This document shows, one piece after another, positions 43,921-53,088 of a stretch of 64,000 bases of DNA. Numbering within the stretch: position 1 is the stretch's first letter; each line of letters begins with the position of its first letter. A program made the position numbers and the translations under genes. Source of the DNA: Planctomycetota bacterium (lineage in GTDB: Bacteria > Planctomycetota > J058); NCBI GenBank assembly GCA_019636275.1, contig JAHBXY010000009.1:34035-98034 (forward strand), read 5' to 3'. The notes below the pieces were generated by a model. It saw only the letters and a program-made list of their open reading frames with translations. It was not told the origin of the DNA and searched no databases.

Positions 43921-44754
43921 TCAGGTCACGTGTCCGCCCAGCTCCCCGAGCACGGCGACCGTCTGCAGGCTCGTCGCCAGCAGCCGGCCGTCGGGCGTCC
44001 AGAGCTCGCCGCGCTCCTCGGACGAGCCGCCGCGGGTCACGGCCGCGCGCGCCGTCACCAGGAGGGGCGTGCCGGGCGCGACGGCCGGCCCGGGCAGGTC
44101 GACGAGGTGACAGGCCATGGCCACCGTGCCCACGGCGCGCGGCGCGGTCAGCCGCGTGAACAGCGCCGGCGGCCAGGCGTCGAGCAGCGCCACGCGCGCG
44201 GCGGCGTCGTCGGGCGTCGGCGCGCGGAACCAGGTCCAGCCGCCGAGCGCCGGCTCGGCGCCGGGGCCCGAGAGGACCTCGGCGCCGAAGCAGCGGGCGT
44301 GCGCCACGTGCTGGCAGTAGGCCGGCAGGGCCATGGGCGGCGACCAGGGCGAGACCTGGTCGGGCGGCGGCACGTCGGGCGCGGCGACGGCCGGTCCGTC
44401 GGCGACCCTCGGCCCGGCGCGCGCGAACGTGCCGCTGGCGCGGGCCACGACGCGCTCGCGGCGCCGCAGCTCGGCCTCGAGGAAGGTCACGTTGAGGCCC
44501 ACGCGCAGGGCGCGCACGTGGACCTCGGCCGGCCCCGGGCGCGCCGGCGCGCACAGGACGCAGCCGAAGGCGCGCAGCGGCCGCTCGGGGTCGGCCAGCT
44601 CGGCCTCCATGGCGCGGACGAGCCAGGCCGCGACCAGGCCGCCGAAGGCGCCGCGGCCCTGCAGCCAGCTCGGGTCGCCCTCCACGGCGTAGCGCCCCGG
44701 GCCGACGGCGCGCACGGCGCTGGCGACGACGAACGACGGCTCAGCCGACGTCAC
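43921..44754 (-). CDS. Acyl-CoA thioesterase-like double-hotdog protein
   Basis: The product is 277 residues. The N-terminal hotdog has SWLQGRGAFGGLVAAWLVRA, RPLRAFGCVLCAPARPGPAE and VTFLEAELRRRERVVARASG. The C-terminal half is a second hotdog ending RGELWTPDGRLLATSLQTVA. This is the TesB-like layout of medium/long acyl-CoA thioesterases that hydrolyse acyl-CoA to free acid and CoA. It runs into the damaged kinase gene (stops 7 bp apart) and is followed upstream by tRNA-Pro on the same strand. Confidence 0.85.
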   Translation of the reverse strand: MTSAEPSFVVASAVRAVGPGRYAVEGDPSWLQGRGAFGGLVAAWLVRAMEAELADPERPLRAFGCVLCAPARPGPAEVHVRALRVGLNVTFLEAELRRRERVVARASGTFARAGPRVADGPAVAAPDVPPPDQVSPWSPPMALPAYCQHVAHARCFGAEVLSGPGAEPALGGWTWFRAPTPDDAAARVALLDAWPPALFTRLTAPRAVGTVAMACHLVDLPGPAVAPGTPLLVTARAAVTRGGSSEERGELWTPDGRLLATSLQTVAVLGELGGHVT

Positions 44755-44803
44755 GCCGCTCTCCTCCGACGCCGGCGCAGCGCCGACGTCGTCCGCCAGG
44801 GCA

Positions 44804-44875
44804 TCGGGCGAGGGGGATTCGAACCCCCGACCTCACGGTCCCAAACCGCGTGCGCTACCACTGCGCCACCGCCCG
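44804..44875 (-). tRNA. tRNA-Pro (anticodon TGG)
   Basis: The cloverleaf is complete: acceptor CGGGCGG/TCGCCCG, anticodon stem CGCGG/CCGTG with loop TTTGGGA (anticodon TGG at positions 34-36), and T arm GGGGG TTCGAAT CCCCC. The discriminator is A, and no CCA is encoded. Confidence 0.95.
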
Positions 44876-44956
44876 TCGTCGGCATGGTAGCAGCGCTCCC
44901 CGGCCCGGCGAGAGCCCGACCGACACCGCGCGACGGCGCGCGGTAGACTCCGGCGA

Positions 44957-47122
44957 GTGGCGGAGAAGGACGGGCTCGAGGCTGACGTGCGGGACCCGTG
45001 CGACGAGACGGGTCCGATCCCTGCCCTGCCCCACGGCGACCTCGACCGCGACGACGACCTGCGGGACTCGGGCGAGGGCGAGGTCGAGGAGCCCGACGAG
45101 GACGAGCTGGGCGTGGCGGCCGAGGAGCTCGTCGCCGAGCTCGAGGGCGCCCCTGCGGCCGGCGACCCCGTCGAGGCCGACGCGGGCGCGCGCGCCCGGG
45201 CGCTCGCCGCCGAGGTGCAGCCCGCGCCGGCCGGGAACACGGCCCGGGTCGACCTGCTGGCCGAGACCGCCGACCCTGACCAGGGGCCCGCCGCGACGGC
45301 GCGCGTGCGGCGCCGCCCCCGCCCGCGAGGTCGACTGGCGCGCCGTGACCGCGCGCGAGCCCCCCCGCTCGACGACGAGCCGCCCCCGCCGCCCCCCGCC
45401 GCCCGTCGTCCGGCGGCGCCGCCCTGCTGGGCGCGGGCCGCGACGGCCGCGGGGGCGCTCGTGCCGTTCGCCGGCGTGGCGCTCGTGGCCCTCGCCGGCG
45501 CGCCGCAGGCCCTCCTCCAGCGCTGGAGCGGCCACGACCGCTTCGAGCCCAACGACCGCCTCGAGCGGTCGGCCCCCCTGCCGCTCGGCACAACCGAGGG
45601 GGCCTCGTGCGGCCCGACCGACGTCGACTGGTTCTCGCTCGAGGTCCCCGCCGGCATGGCGCTCGTCGTCGAGGTCGTCTCGCCCGGCGGCCGTGGCGGC
45701 GCGTCGCTCCACGCCCCGGACGGGCGGCGCCTCACGGCCGCGGCCTGGCGCCGCGACCGCCACCGGCTCGTCTCGCCGGTCGCCGGGGCCACGCCCGGGG
45801 CCGTGCACCTGTGCGTATGGGGCCCGCGGGGTCCGTACGAGGTCCAGGCGCGGGCGGTCGACCCGGCGGCGCGCCTCGAGCCCAACGGCGCGCCGAGCGA
45901 CGCCGCGCCCGTCGCCGCCGGCCTGACCGCCGGCGTGCGCTGCGACGGCGAGGACTGGCTCCGGGTGCGCGTGCCGGCGCACCACCGCGCCCGCGCGCGC
46001 CTCGCGTCCGCCGCGCCGGGGCTGGTCGTCGCCTGGGGGCACGGGCCCGGCGAGGCCGAGGCCGTCGCGCCGCCGGTGGCCCTCGAGCGCGAGGCGCTCC
46101 TGCGCGTGAGCGGCGGCGTGGGGGCCTACGACCTCGAGGTGACCCTCGAGCCGGAGCGCGCGGCCGACCCGGACGACGGCGCGCCGCACCTCGCGCCGGG
46201 GGACTACGCGGGCGTGTCCCTCGGCGGGCGCGGGACGTGGCGGCTCGTGCTCCCCGCGGGTCACGCCCTCGAGGTCGAGGCGGAGGGCCCCGACCGCTGG
46301 GCGCCCCACCTCGTGCTCATGGACGAGGCGGGGCGGCAGGTCGACGGGGCGGACCTGAGCTACGTCGGCAGGGGCGCGGTCAGCCGGCTGACCTACGAGG
46401 TGGCCGAGGCGACGACCGCGCTGCTGCAGGTGAGCGGCGGCGCCGGCGACTACGCGCTCTCGATCGCCCTGCACCCGCGCGCCGCCACGCCGGCCGCGCC
46501 GGCCCCCGTGAGCCGGGCGGCCGGCGCCAGCGCGCTCCTCCCGGGCGAGTCGCGCCAGGAGGTGTGGAGCGAGGAGTGGTTCGTGGTCGAGGTCGAGGCG
46601 GGGCAGGTGGTGTCGGTGCGGGCCGAGGTTGCTGACCCGACGGGCGCCGATCTGCGCGTGGCCCTGCACGACGCGGCGGGCGCCGCGCTCCCCTCGGTCG
46701 AGGTGGCGCAAGGGGTGCACGAGGTCGAGCACGTGGCGGCGACGAGCGGGCCGCTGCAGCTTTCGCTCGCCACCCGCGACGCCTACGTGGCGTGCAAGCT
46801 GAGGCTCGCGATCGACGGCGTGGCCGGCCCGCGCGTGCTCGCGCCCGGTCGCCACGAGGCGCTGCGCTGCCGCGGCGAGGCGCTGTTCCGCGTCGACGCG
46901 CCCGGCGGGCGCCGCCTGCTCGTCGAGCTGCGCTTTCGATCGGCCGACGGCGACCTCGACGTCGAGCTCCTCGACGCCGAGGGCCACGTGGTCGCCGCGT
47001 CCGAGTCGCTCGACGACGTCGAGCGCGTGAGCTACGTGGCGCCGGCCGACGAGGCGCTCACGCTGCGCGTGCACAACGCGGCGAACCGCTTCGACGTCGA
47101 GGTGCGCGTCGAGGAGCCGTGA
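44957..47122 (+). CDS. Pre-peptidase C-terminal (PPC) repeat surface protein
   Basis: The product is 721 residues from a GTG start. A highly acidic N-terminal ~130 residues is followed by an Arg/Pro linker, one transmembrane segment (AAGALVPFAGVALVALAGAP) and four or five PPC-type beta domains. The best are DRFEPNDRLERSAP ... DVDWFSLEVPAGMALVVEV and its repeats LEPNGAPSDAAPVA, DWLRVRVPAHH and EEWFVVEVEAGQVVSVRAEV. PPC domains are usually appended to secreted peptidases, but no protease is present. The protein is probably anchored with its repeats outside the membrane. Confidence 0.8.
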   Translation: MAEKDGLEADVRDPCDETGPIPALPHGDLDRDDDLRDSGEGEVEEPDEDELGVAAEELVAELEGAPAAGDPVEADAGARARALAAEVQPAPAGNTARVDLLAETADPDQGPAATARVRRRPRPRGRLARRDRARAPPLDDEPPPPPPAARRPAAPPCWARAATAAGALVPFAGVALVALAGAPQALLQRWSGHDRFEPNDRLERSAPLPLGTTEGASCGPTDVDWFSLEVPAGMALVVEVVSPGGRGGASLHAPDGRRLTAAAWRRDRHRLVSPVAGATPGAVHLCVWGPRGPYEVQARAVDPAARLEPNGAPSDAAPVAAGLTAGVRCDGEDWLRVRVPAHHRARARLASAAPGLVVAWGHGPGEAEAVAPPVALEREALLRVSGGVGAYDLEVTLEPERAADPDDGAPHLAPGDYAGVSLGGRGTWRLVLPAGHALEVEAEGPDRWAPHLVLMDEAGRQVDGADLSYVGRGAVSRLTYEVAEATTALLQVSGGAGDYALSIALHPRAATPAAPAPVSRAAGASALLPGESRQEVWSEEWFVVEVEAGQVVSVRAEVADPTGADLRVALHDAAGAALPSVEVAQGVHEVEHVAATSGPLQLSLATRDAYVACKLRLAIDGVAGPRVLAPGRHEALRCRGEALFRVDAPGGRRLLVELRFRSADGDLDVELLDAEGHVVAASESLDDVERVSYVAPADEALTLRVHNAANRFDVEVRVEEP

Positions 47123-47557
47123 CGGCGCTGGTCTCCTGGGTCAGAAATCCGTCGGAGAAGTCCAGACTCCGCTCAACCCACGAGCGGAATGGAACCACAA
47201 GCGAGGCGAGGGGGCGGAGGCCGAGGCGAGGGGGAGCGCGCGCGGGTCGTATCGATCGCCTGATCCCCGGTGGGCCGCCGGAGCGAGCGGGAGGCCCGCG
47301 GCTGCGGACGGCCGCGAGCGGTAGGGTCCGCCTGGGCTGCAGCGCCGCAGCCGCGGGACGGAGCTCGCGGAGGCGGGCCACACCGGTGGGCCGCCGGAGC
47401 GAGCGGGAGGCCCGCGGCTGCGGACGGCCGCGAGCGGTAGGGTCCGCCTGGGCTGCAGCGCCGCAGCCGCGGGACGGAGCTCGCGGAGGCGGGCCACACC
47501 GACGACCTGCGCGCGCCCCCCCTCGCCCGGCATCCGCGGCCGCAGCCGTCGATCACA
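47123..47557. other. Intergenic region with tandem repeat
   Basis: No gene is supported between the PPC protein and the kinase gene, which end facing each other. The region is dominated by a 116-bp tandem duplication and several GC-rich palindromes. Confidence 0.6.
47267..47500. repeat. Two tandem copies of a 116-bp unit
   Basis: The unit begins CCGGTGGGCCGCCGGAGCGA and ends GGCGGGCCACA. It occurs at 47267-47382 and, apparently identical, at 47383-47498. Each copy contains the near-palindromes GCTGCGGACGGCCGCGAGC and GGCTGCAGCGCCGCAGCC. Identity of the copies suggests recent duplication or homogenisation. Confidence 0.85.
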
Positions 47558-50158
47558 CTAGCGCGCGCCGGACTCGAGCAGCGGCCGCAGGAGCAGCTCG
47601 CGCAGCTCGGCGGCGCCGTCGCCCGACACGGCCGCCTCGAGGCAGGGCGGCGCGGCCGGCGCCCAGGGGAGGGCCACGGCGCCGACGAGGTCGCCCTTGC
47701 GGCGCACGAGGAGCACCGCGCCGTCCCAGTCCGCCTCGAGGAAGGCCTGCCCCTGCTGCCCGGCCGGCAGCGGCCGCCGCGCCAGCACCTCGAGCGGCTC
47801 GCCGCCGGGCCCGCGCAGGCCCAGGTAGACCTCGCCGCGGACGACGCCCACGACGGCCGCGCGGCCGGCCTCGTCGCGCAGGAGGCGCACCTCGGCCGCG
47901 CCGCCGTCGGGCACGAGCCACTCGAACTCCAGCCGCCAGCGGCCGTCGAGGCGCTCGATCCTGCGGAGCGGGTCGGTGAGCTCGCGCTCGGCGCGCGCCC
48001 AGCCGCCGTCGGCCTCGCCGCGGAGGGCGCCGCGCTCGCGGACGGGCGCCCACTGGCCAGAGACCAGCCGCCACTGCTCGTGGGCGGGGCGGCCCGGCGA
48101 CCAGACCCGGCCCGCGCGCTCCGGATCGGGGACGAGCGGCCGGGCGGGCTGCGGGTCGAGGCGCAGCGGGACGCGGCCGGGGGCCTGGACGTCGATCGCG
48201 CGCGTGAGGACGAAGTGGCCCGGGGCCTCGGCGACCACCTCGTGCGCGCCGACGAGCAGCCGGCCGGTCCAGGGGCCCGCGCCGACGGCGCGGCCGTCGA
48301 CCTGCAGCGCGGCGCCCTCGACGGACGGCGCGAGCGTGACGCGCGGGGCCTGCGCGTCGGCCGCGGCCAGGCGCGCGCGCGCCTCGTCGAGCGCCGGGCT
48401 CCAGGGGAAGCGCTCGGCGAAGCCGTCGAGGGCCTCGAGCACCGCCAGTGCCTCGGCCGCCGCGGCCCGGGCCCAGGCGGCGCGCCTCGGCCTGGCTCTG
48501 CCTCGCCCGCGCGGCCTGCGCGGCGACGGCCTGAGGGCCCGCAGGCGCGCCGGCGCCTCGCGCGCGATGAGGCGGTAGGGCTCGAGCGCGCGGGCGGCGC
48601 CCTCGGCCAGGCCCGCGTAGTCGGCCGCCTGCAGGCGCGCCTCGAGCGCGGCGGCCTGCTCGTCGGCCGTGGCGTCGAGGGCCCGACCGACGACGCTCGC
48701 CAGGCGCAGCTCGAGGGCGGGGCGCTCGGCGGGCGGGGCCTCGCGCACGAGGTCGAGCGTCTGGCGCAGGCGACCTGGCTCGAGGGTGTCGGCGGGCCTG
48801 AGCGCGCCCAGCGCGTCGAGCGCCAGGGCGGCCGCGGCCGGCGCCGGCGCGCCCTCGCCCGGGAGCTTGCGCAAGGCCAGGCCGATCGACACGGCCCCGG
48901 AGACGACGACGGCGCCGGCGACGACGGCCGCGGCGACGGCGCCGCTCGCGGGGCCGCGGGCGGGCGCGGCGAGCCGCACCGTCGGGCGGAGCGGGCCGAG
49001 CTGGAGGCTCGATGCGTGCTCGGGCACGACCGGGGCGAGCGGGTCGTCGCCGCGCAGCACGCGCTCGAGGTCCTCGATCAGCGCCTCATAGGTGGGGTAG
49101 CGGTCGGCCGGGGGGCGCGCCATGCAGCGGTCGAGCACGCGCACGGCGGCGTCGCTCAGGCGCGGGGCCAGGGCGCGCGGGTCCTCGAGGCGCTCCGTCT
49201 GCTTCTTGACGATCACCTGGATCGCCGACTCGGCCTCGAACGGCGGGCGGCCGGTGACGAGGTGGTAGAGCGTGGCCCCGAGGGCGTAGATGTCGCTGCG
49301 GAAGTCGGCCGGCTTGCCCTCGGCCTGCTCGGGCGCCATGTAGGACGGCGAGCCGAGGATCGTCCCGGCGCGCGTCGTCTGGCCGTCGCCCGGGGCGCCG
49401 GTCTGCTGCCGCGCCAGGCCGAGGTCGGTGACCTTCGCCACCCAGTGGTCGTCGGGGCCCGGCTTCGCCCGCGGGACGAGGAGCAGGTTGGCCGGCTTGA
49501 CGTCGCGGTGGATGATCCCGGCCGCGTGCGCGTGGCCCAGCCCGACGGCGGCGTCGCGCGTGATCCGGAGCGCCTGCGCCTCGCTCATGGCGCCGCCCTT
49601 GCGGAGGGCCTTGTAGGCGTCGTCGCCCTCGACGAACTCGAGCGCCAGGTAGACGCGCCCGGCGGCCTCGCCGTAGTCGTAGACCTGGACGATGTTCGGG
49701 TGGTTCAGGCGCGCCAGCGCCAGCGCCTCCTGGTTGAAGCGGCGCAGGTAGTCGGGCTCGCGCGCGGCGCCCGGGTTGACGACCTTGAGGGCGACGACGC
49801 GGTCGAGGCGCTTCTGCAGCGCCTTGTAGACGACGCCCATGCCGCCGCGGCCCAGCTCGCCGAGCAGGCGGTAGCCGGGGACGAAGTCGTTCTTGGCCTC
49901 GTCCTCGAGCTCGGCCGCGACGTGCGCGGGCACGCCGCGCTGGAGGAGGTGGGCGACGACGACCGACCCCTCGCCGCTGGCGGCCAGCGCCGGGTTGCCG
50001 CCCGGCGGCGTGGCGCAGGAGTCGAGCACCTCGCGCGCCTGCACGGCCGAGAGCAGCCCGCGGCGGATCGCGGCCTCGACCAGGCGCTGGTCGACCTCCG
50101 ACGGCCCGTCGGCGGCGGCGCCGCCGCCCTCCACGACGGTCGGGTCGTCGGCGCGCAC
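47558..50158 (-). CDS. Hanks-type Ser/Thr protein kinase with PEGA-like and helical extracellular part
   Basis: The product is 866 residues from the GTG at 50156-50158. A complete kinase domain follows an N-terminal ~90-residue helical module: GELGRGGMGVVYKA (P-loop), VALKVV (Lys), IHRDVKPANLLL (catalytic loop), TDLGLA (DFG variant) and GSPSYMAPEQ. One transmembrane helix (AVAAAVVAGAVVVSGAVSIG) is next, then an Ala/Glu-rich helical stretch and a PEGA-like beta unit (VDGRAVGAGPWTGRLLVGAH). A C-terminal jelly-roll-like region follows (RWRLEFEWLVPDGGAAEVRL). It lies 5 bp downstream of the redoxin lipoprotein gene, so they are co-transcribed. An Arg-rich stretch near 48480-48540 may hide two compensating indels. 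Confidence 0.92.
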   Translation of the reverse strand: MRADDPTVVEGGGAAADGPSEVDQRLVEAAIRRGLLSAVQAREVLDSCATPPGGNPALAASGEGSVVVAHLLQRGVPAHVAAELEDEAKNDFVPGYRLLGELGRGGMGVVYKALQKRLDRVVALKVVNPGAAREPDYLRRFNQEALALARLNHPNIVQVYDYGEAAGRVYLALEFVEGDDAYKALRKGGAMSEAQALRITRDAAVGLGHAHAAGIIHRDVKPANLLLVPRAKPGPDDHWVAKVTDLGLARQQTGAPGDGQTTRAGTILGSPSYMAPEQAEGKPADFRSDIYALGATLYHLVTGRPPFEAESAIQVIVKKQTERLEDPRALAPRLSDAAVRVLDRCMARPPADRYPTYEALIEDLERVLRGDDPLAPVVPEHASSLQLGPLRPTVRLAAPARGPASGAVAAAVVAGAVVVSGAVSIGLALRKLPGEGAPAPAAAALALDALGALRPADTLEPGRLRQTLDLVREAPPAERPALELRLASVVGRALDATADEQAAALEARLQAADYAGLAEGAARALEPYRLIAREAPARLRALRPSPRRPRGRGRARPRRAAWARAAAAEALAVLEALDGFAERFPWSPALDEARARLAAADAQAPRVTLAPSVEGAALQVDGRAVGAGPWTGRLLVGAHEVVAEAPGHFVLTRAIDVQAPGRVPLRLDPQPARPLVPDPERAGRVWSPGRPAHEQWRLVSGQWAPVRERGALRGEADGGWARAERELTDPLRRIERLDGRWRLEFEWLVPDGGAAEVRLLRDEAGRAAVVGVVRGEVYLGLRGPGGEPLEVLARRPLPAGQQGQAFLEADWDGAVLLVRRKGDLVGAVALPWAPAAPPCLEAAVSGDGAAELRELLLRPLLESGAR

Positions 50159-50163
50159 GCGGC

Positions 50164-50820
50164 TCAGCTCCCGCCGGCCGTGGCCGCGGCCCGCAGCTCC
50201 TCGACCACCCGGTCGATCGCCGGCCGCTCGTCGGGCGCGCTCCCCACGTAGGCGTAGCGGAGCACGCCGGCGCGGTCGAGGACGAACGTCGACGGGCGGG
50301 TGATGTCGCCCGTGAGGTTGAAGCGGACGGTCGCCGCCAGCCCGCGGTCGAGGAACACGGGGAACGGCAGCGCGTCGCCGCCCTCCTCGGCGAGGATCTC
50401 GTTGACGGCGTCGGCGAACTCGAGCACCTTCGCCTCGTCGGCGTCGCGGGTCGGGTAGACGAGGAGCACCTCGCCGCCGAGCGCGCGAATCTCCTGGTAG
50501 CGCGCCGCGAGCTGGGCCGTGTAGGTGGCGCAGTAGGGGCAGACGAAGCCGGCGAAGCCGCGGTTGAAGACGAGGATCAGCGGGCGGCCCCGGTAGTCGG
50601 AGACGCGCACGACCCGCCCGTCCGGCGCGGTCAGCTCCGCGTCCTCGCCGGGGAGCGGCGTGCCGACGTCGCGGTTGGGCGGGGCCTCCGCCTTGAACGC
50701 GTAGCGGTGCAGGCGGCTCTTGCGCGGCGGCGGCGCCGGCTCGGGGGCCGGCTCCGGCGGGCTGCCGCTGCAGCCCGCGAGCGCGAGGACGACGACCAGG
50801 CCGGCCAGGGCCCCACGCAT
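50164..50820 (-). CDS. Redoxin-family (AhpC/TSA-like) lipoprotein
   Basis: The product is 218 residues from the ATG at 50818-50820. A lipoprotein signal (ALAGLVVVLALAGC) is followed by a Pro/Glu linker and a thioredoxin-fold domain. The redox motif is FAGFVCPYCATYTAQLAARY, a CxxC within a peroxiredoxin-type context, preceded by GRPLILVFNRGF and followed by FPVFLDRGLAATVRFNL. It is probably a membrane-tethered thiol-disulfide or peroxide-reducing protein. Its operon partner is a transmembrane kinase, which hints at redox input to signalling, but only by position. Confidence 0.85.
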   Translation of the reverse strand: MRGALAGLVVVLALAGCSGSPPEPAPEPAPPPRKSRLHRYAFKAEAPPNRDVGTPLPGEDAELTAPDGRVVRVSDYRGRPLILVFNRGFAGFVCPYCATYTAQLAARYQEIRALGGEVLLVYPTRDADEAKVLEFADAVNEILAEEGGDALPFPVFLDRGLAATVRFNLTGDITRPSTFVLDRAGVLRYAYVGSAPDERPAIDRVVEELRAAATAGGS

Positions 50821-50922
50821 GGGCACCTCCGGCGCCCAACGATACTGGGCCCGGGCGGGCAACGGAAGCGGCCCAGCGCGAGGCGACGCCCCCGGGCCGA
50901 CGCGCGCGAGCCCCCGGACGAG

Positions 50923-52950
50923 CTAGCCGTGAACGAAGGGGGCCCGGGCGCGGGGGCCCTGCTCGAGGAAGGTCGTGATCCCGATCCTCATGTCCTTCAG
51001 CTTCACGCACTCGCCGAAGAGGCGCGCCTCGAGGCGCAGGCCCTCGTCGAGCGGCAGGCGGGCGCCCTCGAGGATCGCGCGGCTCAGGACCTGGTCGACG
51101 GCGCGGCTCAGGTGGCCGAGGTCGACGTCGGGCAGGGTCGCCGGGACGTCGGGCAGCGGGCCCGTGGGCAGGGGCGTCAGCGCCACCTCGCCCTTCGCCG
51201 CGCGGCGCACGAGGTCGACGGCGGCCGCGACGAGCGCGTCGCGCTCGACCTCCTCGCGCACGAGGCCCAGCTTCACCGCGTCGGCCGACGAGATCGGCTT
51301 GCCGGTGCGCAGGAGGCGCGCGGCCTGCTCGACGCCGATCAGGCGCGGCAGGCGCTGCGTGCCGCCGGCGCCGGGGATGATCCCCAGGTTCGGCTCGGGC
51401 TGGGCGGCGAGCACCTTGAGGCCCTTGACGCACAGGCGGGCGTGGCAGGCCATCGCCAGCTCGTTGCCGCCGCCGAAGGCCAGGCCGTTCATGGCGCACA
51501 CGACGGGCTTCTTCAGCGCCTGGATCGTGTTCAGCGGCCGCTGCGAGTCGAGGCAGGTGCGGTCGCCCTGCTCGGGCGTCTCGATCCGGGCCAGGAAGCC
51601 CACGTCGGCGCCCGAGACGAAGGCCTTGGCCCCGAAGCCCGTGATCACCGCCCCGACGACCGAGGCGTCCGCCGCGATCGCCTCGGCGTGGCGCTGGAGC
51701 TGGGCGAAGACCTCGGCGTTCAGCGCGTTCAGCACCTTCGGGCGGCGGATCGTGAGCACGGCCACGCCGTCGCGGTCGTCGCGCGTGATGAACGGCACGT
51801 CCCAGGGCGCCTTCGCCTCGCCCTTCTCCACCAGGCAGCGGGCGACCGGGAAGCCCGGCTGCTCCTCGGCGACCTTGCGCACGAGCGCCAGGGCGCGGTC
51901 GGTGCCCAGGCGGTCCATGGCCTGGAACGGCGCCTGGATGTCGAGCGACATCTCCAGGGCGAGGTCGTAGTCGGCGACGTTCGTGATCCCGCTGTCGAGG
52001 ACCTCGCACACGAGCCCGTAGTAGGTGCCGAGGAGCGCGTCGGCGATCCGCGCGGCGCGCTCGGGGGCGACGTCGACCTGCTCGCCGCGACCGGGGACCT
52101 CCCAGTCCTGCTTCGCCGCGACCTTCTCCAGGAGCGAGGGCGGCGGCTGGAACCAGGGGTGGACGCGCTCGTGGAGCTGCTCGAGGCCCTCGGCGGTGAT
52201 CGGGTTGCCGCCCGTCAGGTTGTGGGCCGTGAACGGCCCGACGCCCAGGCCGAGGATCTTCTTCGCCACCGCGTCGACCTCCTTGGTCGTCGCGTGGCCA
52301 TTCTCGACAAGCCAGCAGGAGGTCTGCAGGAGGCCCTCGAAGATCGGGTCGATCGCGTAGCCGTAGCGGCTGCCGATCCGCACCGGGACCTTGCCGATCG
52401 CCTCGTAGAAGCCGAGGAGCCAGCGGGCGGTGGCGTCGGCCGTGTCCTTCCCGGGGACGACCTCGACCACGTAGTTGCGCTCGGCGGGGAAGAAGTAGTG
52501 GACGACCGCCGTGCGCGAGCGGTCGGCGATCCCGGCGAAGATCCGCTCGGGCTCGAGGTGCGACGAGTTCGACAGGAGCAGGGCGTCCTTCGAGCAGGCC
52601 GCCTCGAGCTGGGCGAAGATCTTGCCCTTGATGCGCTCGTCCTCGGTGGCCGCCTCGACGACGAGGTCCGCGCCGGCCAGCGCCGCGTAGTCGCTCGTGA
52701 AGCTCACGGCCTCGAGCATGCGCGCGGCCTCGTCGGGGGCGAAGGCCTTCGACTCGACCCCCTTCTGCACCTTCTTCTCCAGCTTCGCCCGGCCGCGCGC
52801 GAGCGCCTCCGCGCTGATGTCGACGACGACCACGGGCGTGCCGTGCTCGGCGAGGACCTTCGTGAAGTGCAGGGCGATGTCGGGGCCGATCTGGCCCGAG
52901 CCGATCACGCCGACCTTGCGCAGGGTCTTGCCGGAGAAGGTGAAGGGCAT
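50923..52950 (-). CDS. 3-hydroxyacyl-CoA dehydrogenase / enoyl-CoA hydratase fusion
   Basis: The product is 675 residues. The N-terminal half is a 3-hydroxyacyl-CoA dehydrogenase: VGVIGSGQIGPDIALHFTKV (NAD Rossmann), ADLVVEAATEDERIKGKIFA, LSNSSHL and the catalytic His region VVHYFFPAERNYVVEVVPGK. A C-terminal HCDH dimerisation domain follows. The second half is a crotonase: GAVITGFGAKAFVSGADVGF, AMNGLAFGGGNELAMACHAR and AAQPEPNLGIIPGAGGTQRL, with both catalytic Glu positions kept. The order is dehydrogenase then hydratase, the reverse of FadB. It performs two successive beta-oxidation steps. No thiolase is adjacent; the gene stands alone. Confidence 0.95.
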   Translation of the reverse strand: MPFTFSGKTLRKVGVIGSGQIGPDIALHFTKVLAEHGTPVVVVDISAEALARGRAKLEKKVQKGVESKAFAPDEAARMLEAVSFTSDYAALAGADLVVEAATEDERIKGKIFAQLEAACSKDALLLSNSSHLEPERIFAGIADRSRTAVVHYFFPAERNYVVEVVPGKDTADATARWLLGFYEAIGKVPVRIGSRYGYAIDPIFEGLLQTSCWLVENGHATTKEVDAVAKKILGLGVGPFTAHNLTGGNPITAEGLEQLHERVHPWFQPPPSLLEKVAAKQDWEVPGRGEQVDVAPERAARIADALLGTYYGLVCEVLDSGITNVADYDLALEMSLDIQAPFQAMDRLGTDRALALVRKVAEEQPGFPVARCLVEKGEAKAPWDVPFITRDDRDGVAVLTIRRPKVLNALNAEVFAQLQRHAEAIAADASVVGAVITGFGAKAFVSGADVGFLARIETPEQGDRTCLDSQRPLNTIQALKKPVVCAMNGLAFGGGNELAMACHARLCVKGLKVLAAQPEPNLGIIPGAGGTQRLPRLIGVEQAARLLRTGKPISSADAVKLGLVREEVERDALVAAAVDLVRRAAKGEVALTPLPTGPLPDVPATLPDVDLGHLSRAVDQVLSRAILEGARLPLDEGLRLEARLFGECVKLKDMRIGITTFLEQGPRARAPFVHG

Positions 52951-53088
52951 GGGGGCGCTCCTTGGGCCGCCGGGTATACCCGACCCGGCGGCCGCGGGGG
53001 AGGGCCCGCTGGCCCGCGCGCCAGGCCGGCGAGGTCGCTATGATCCGCCGCGAATCACCCCGGGGCAGCGGGGTGCGGCAGGGGACCC

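Noticed and set aside
44250..44900. Plus-strand gene over the thioesterase and tRNA-Pro
   Set aside because: The frame is antisense to a clear hotdog thioesterase and crosses a complete tRNA.
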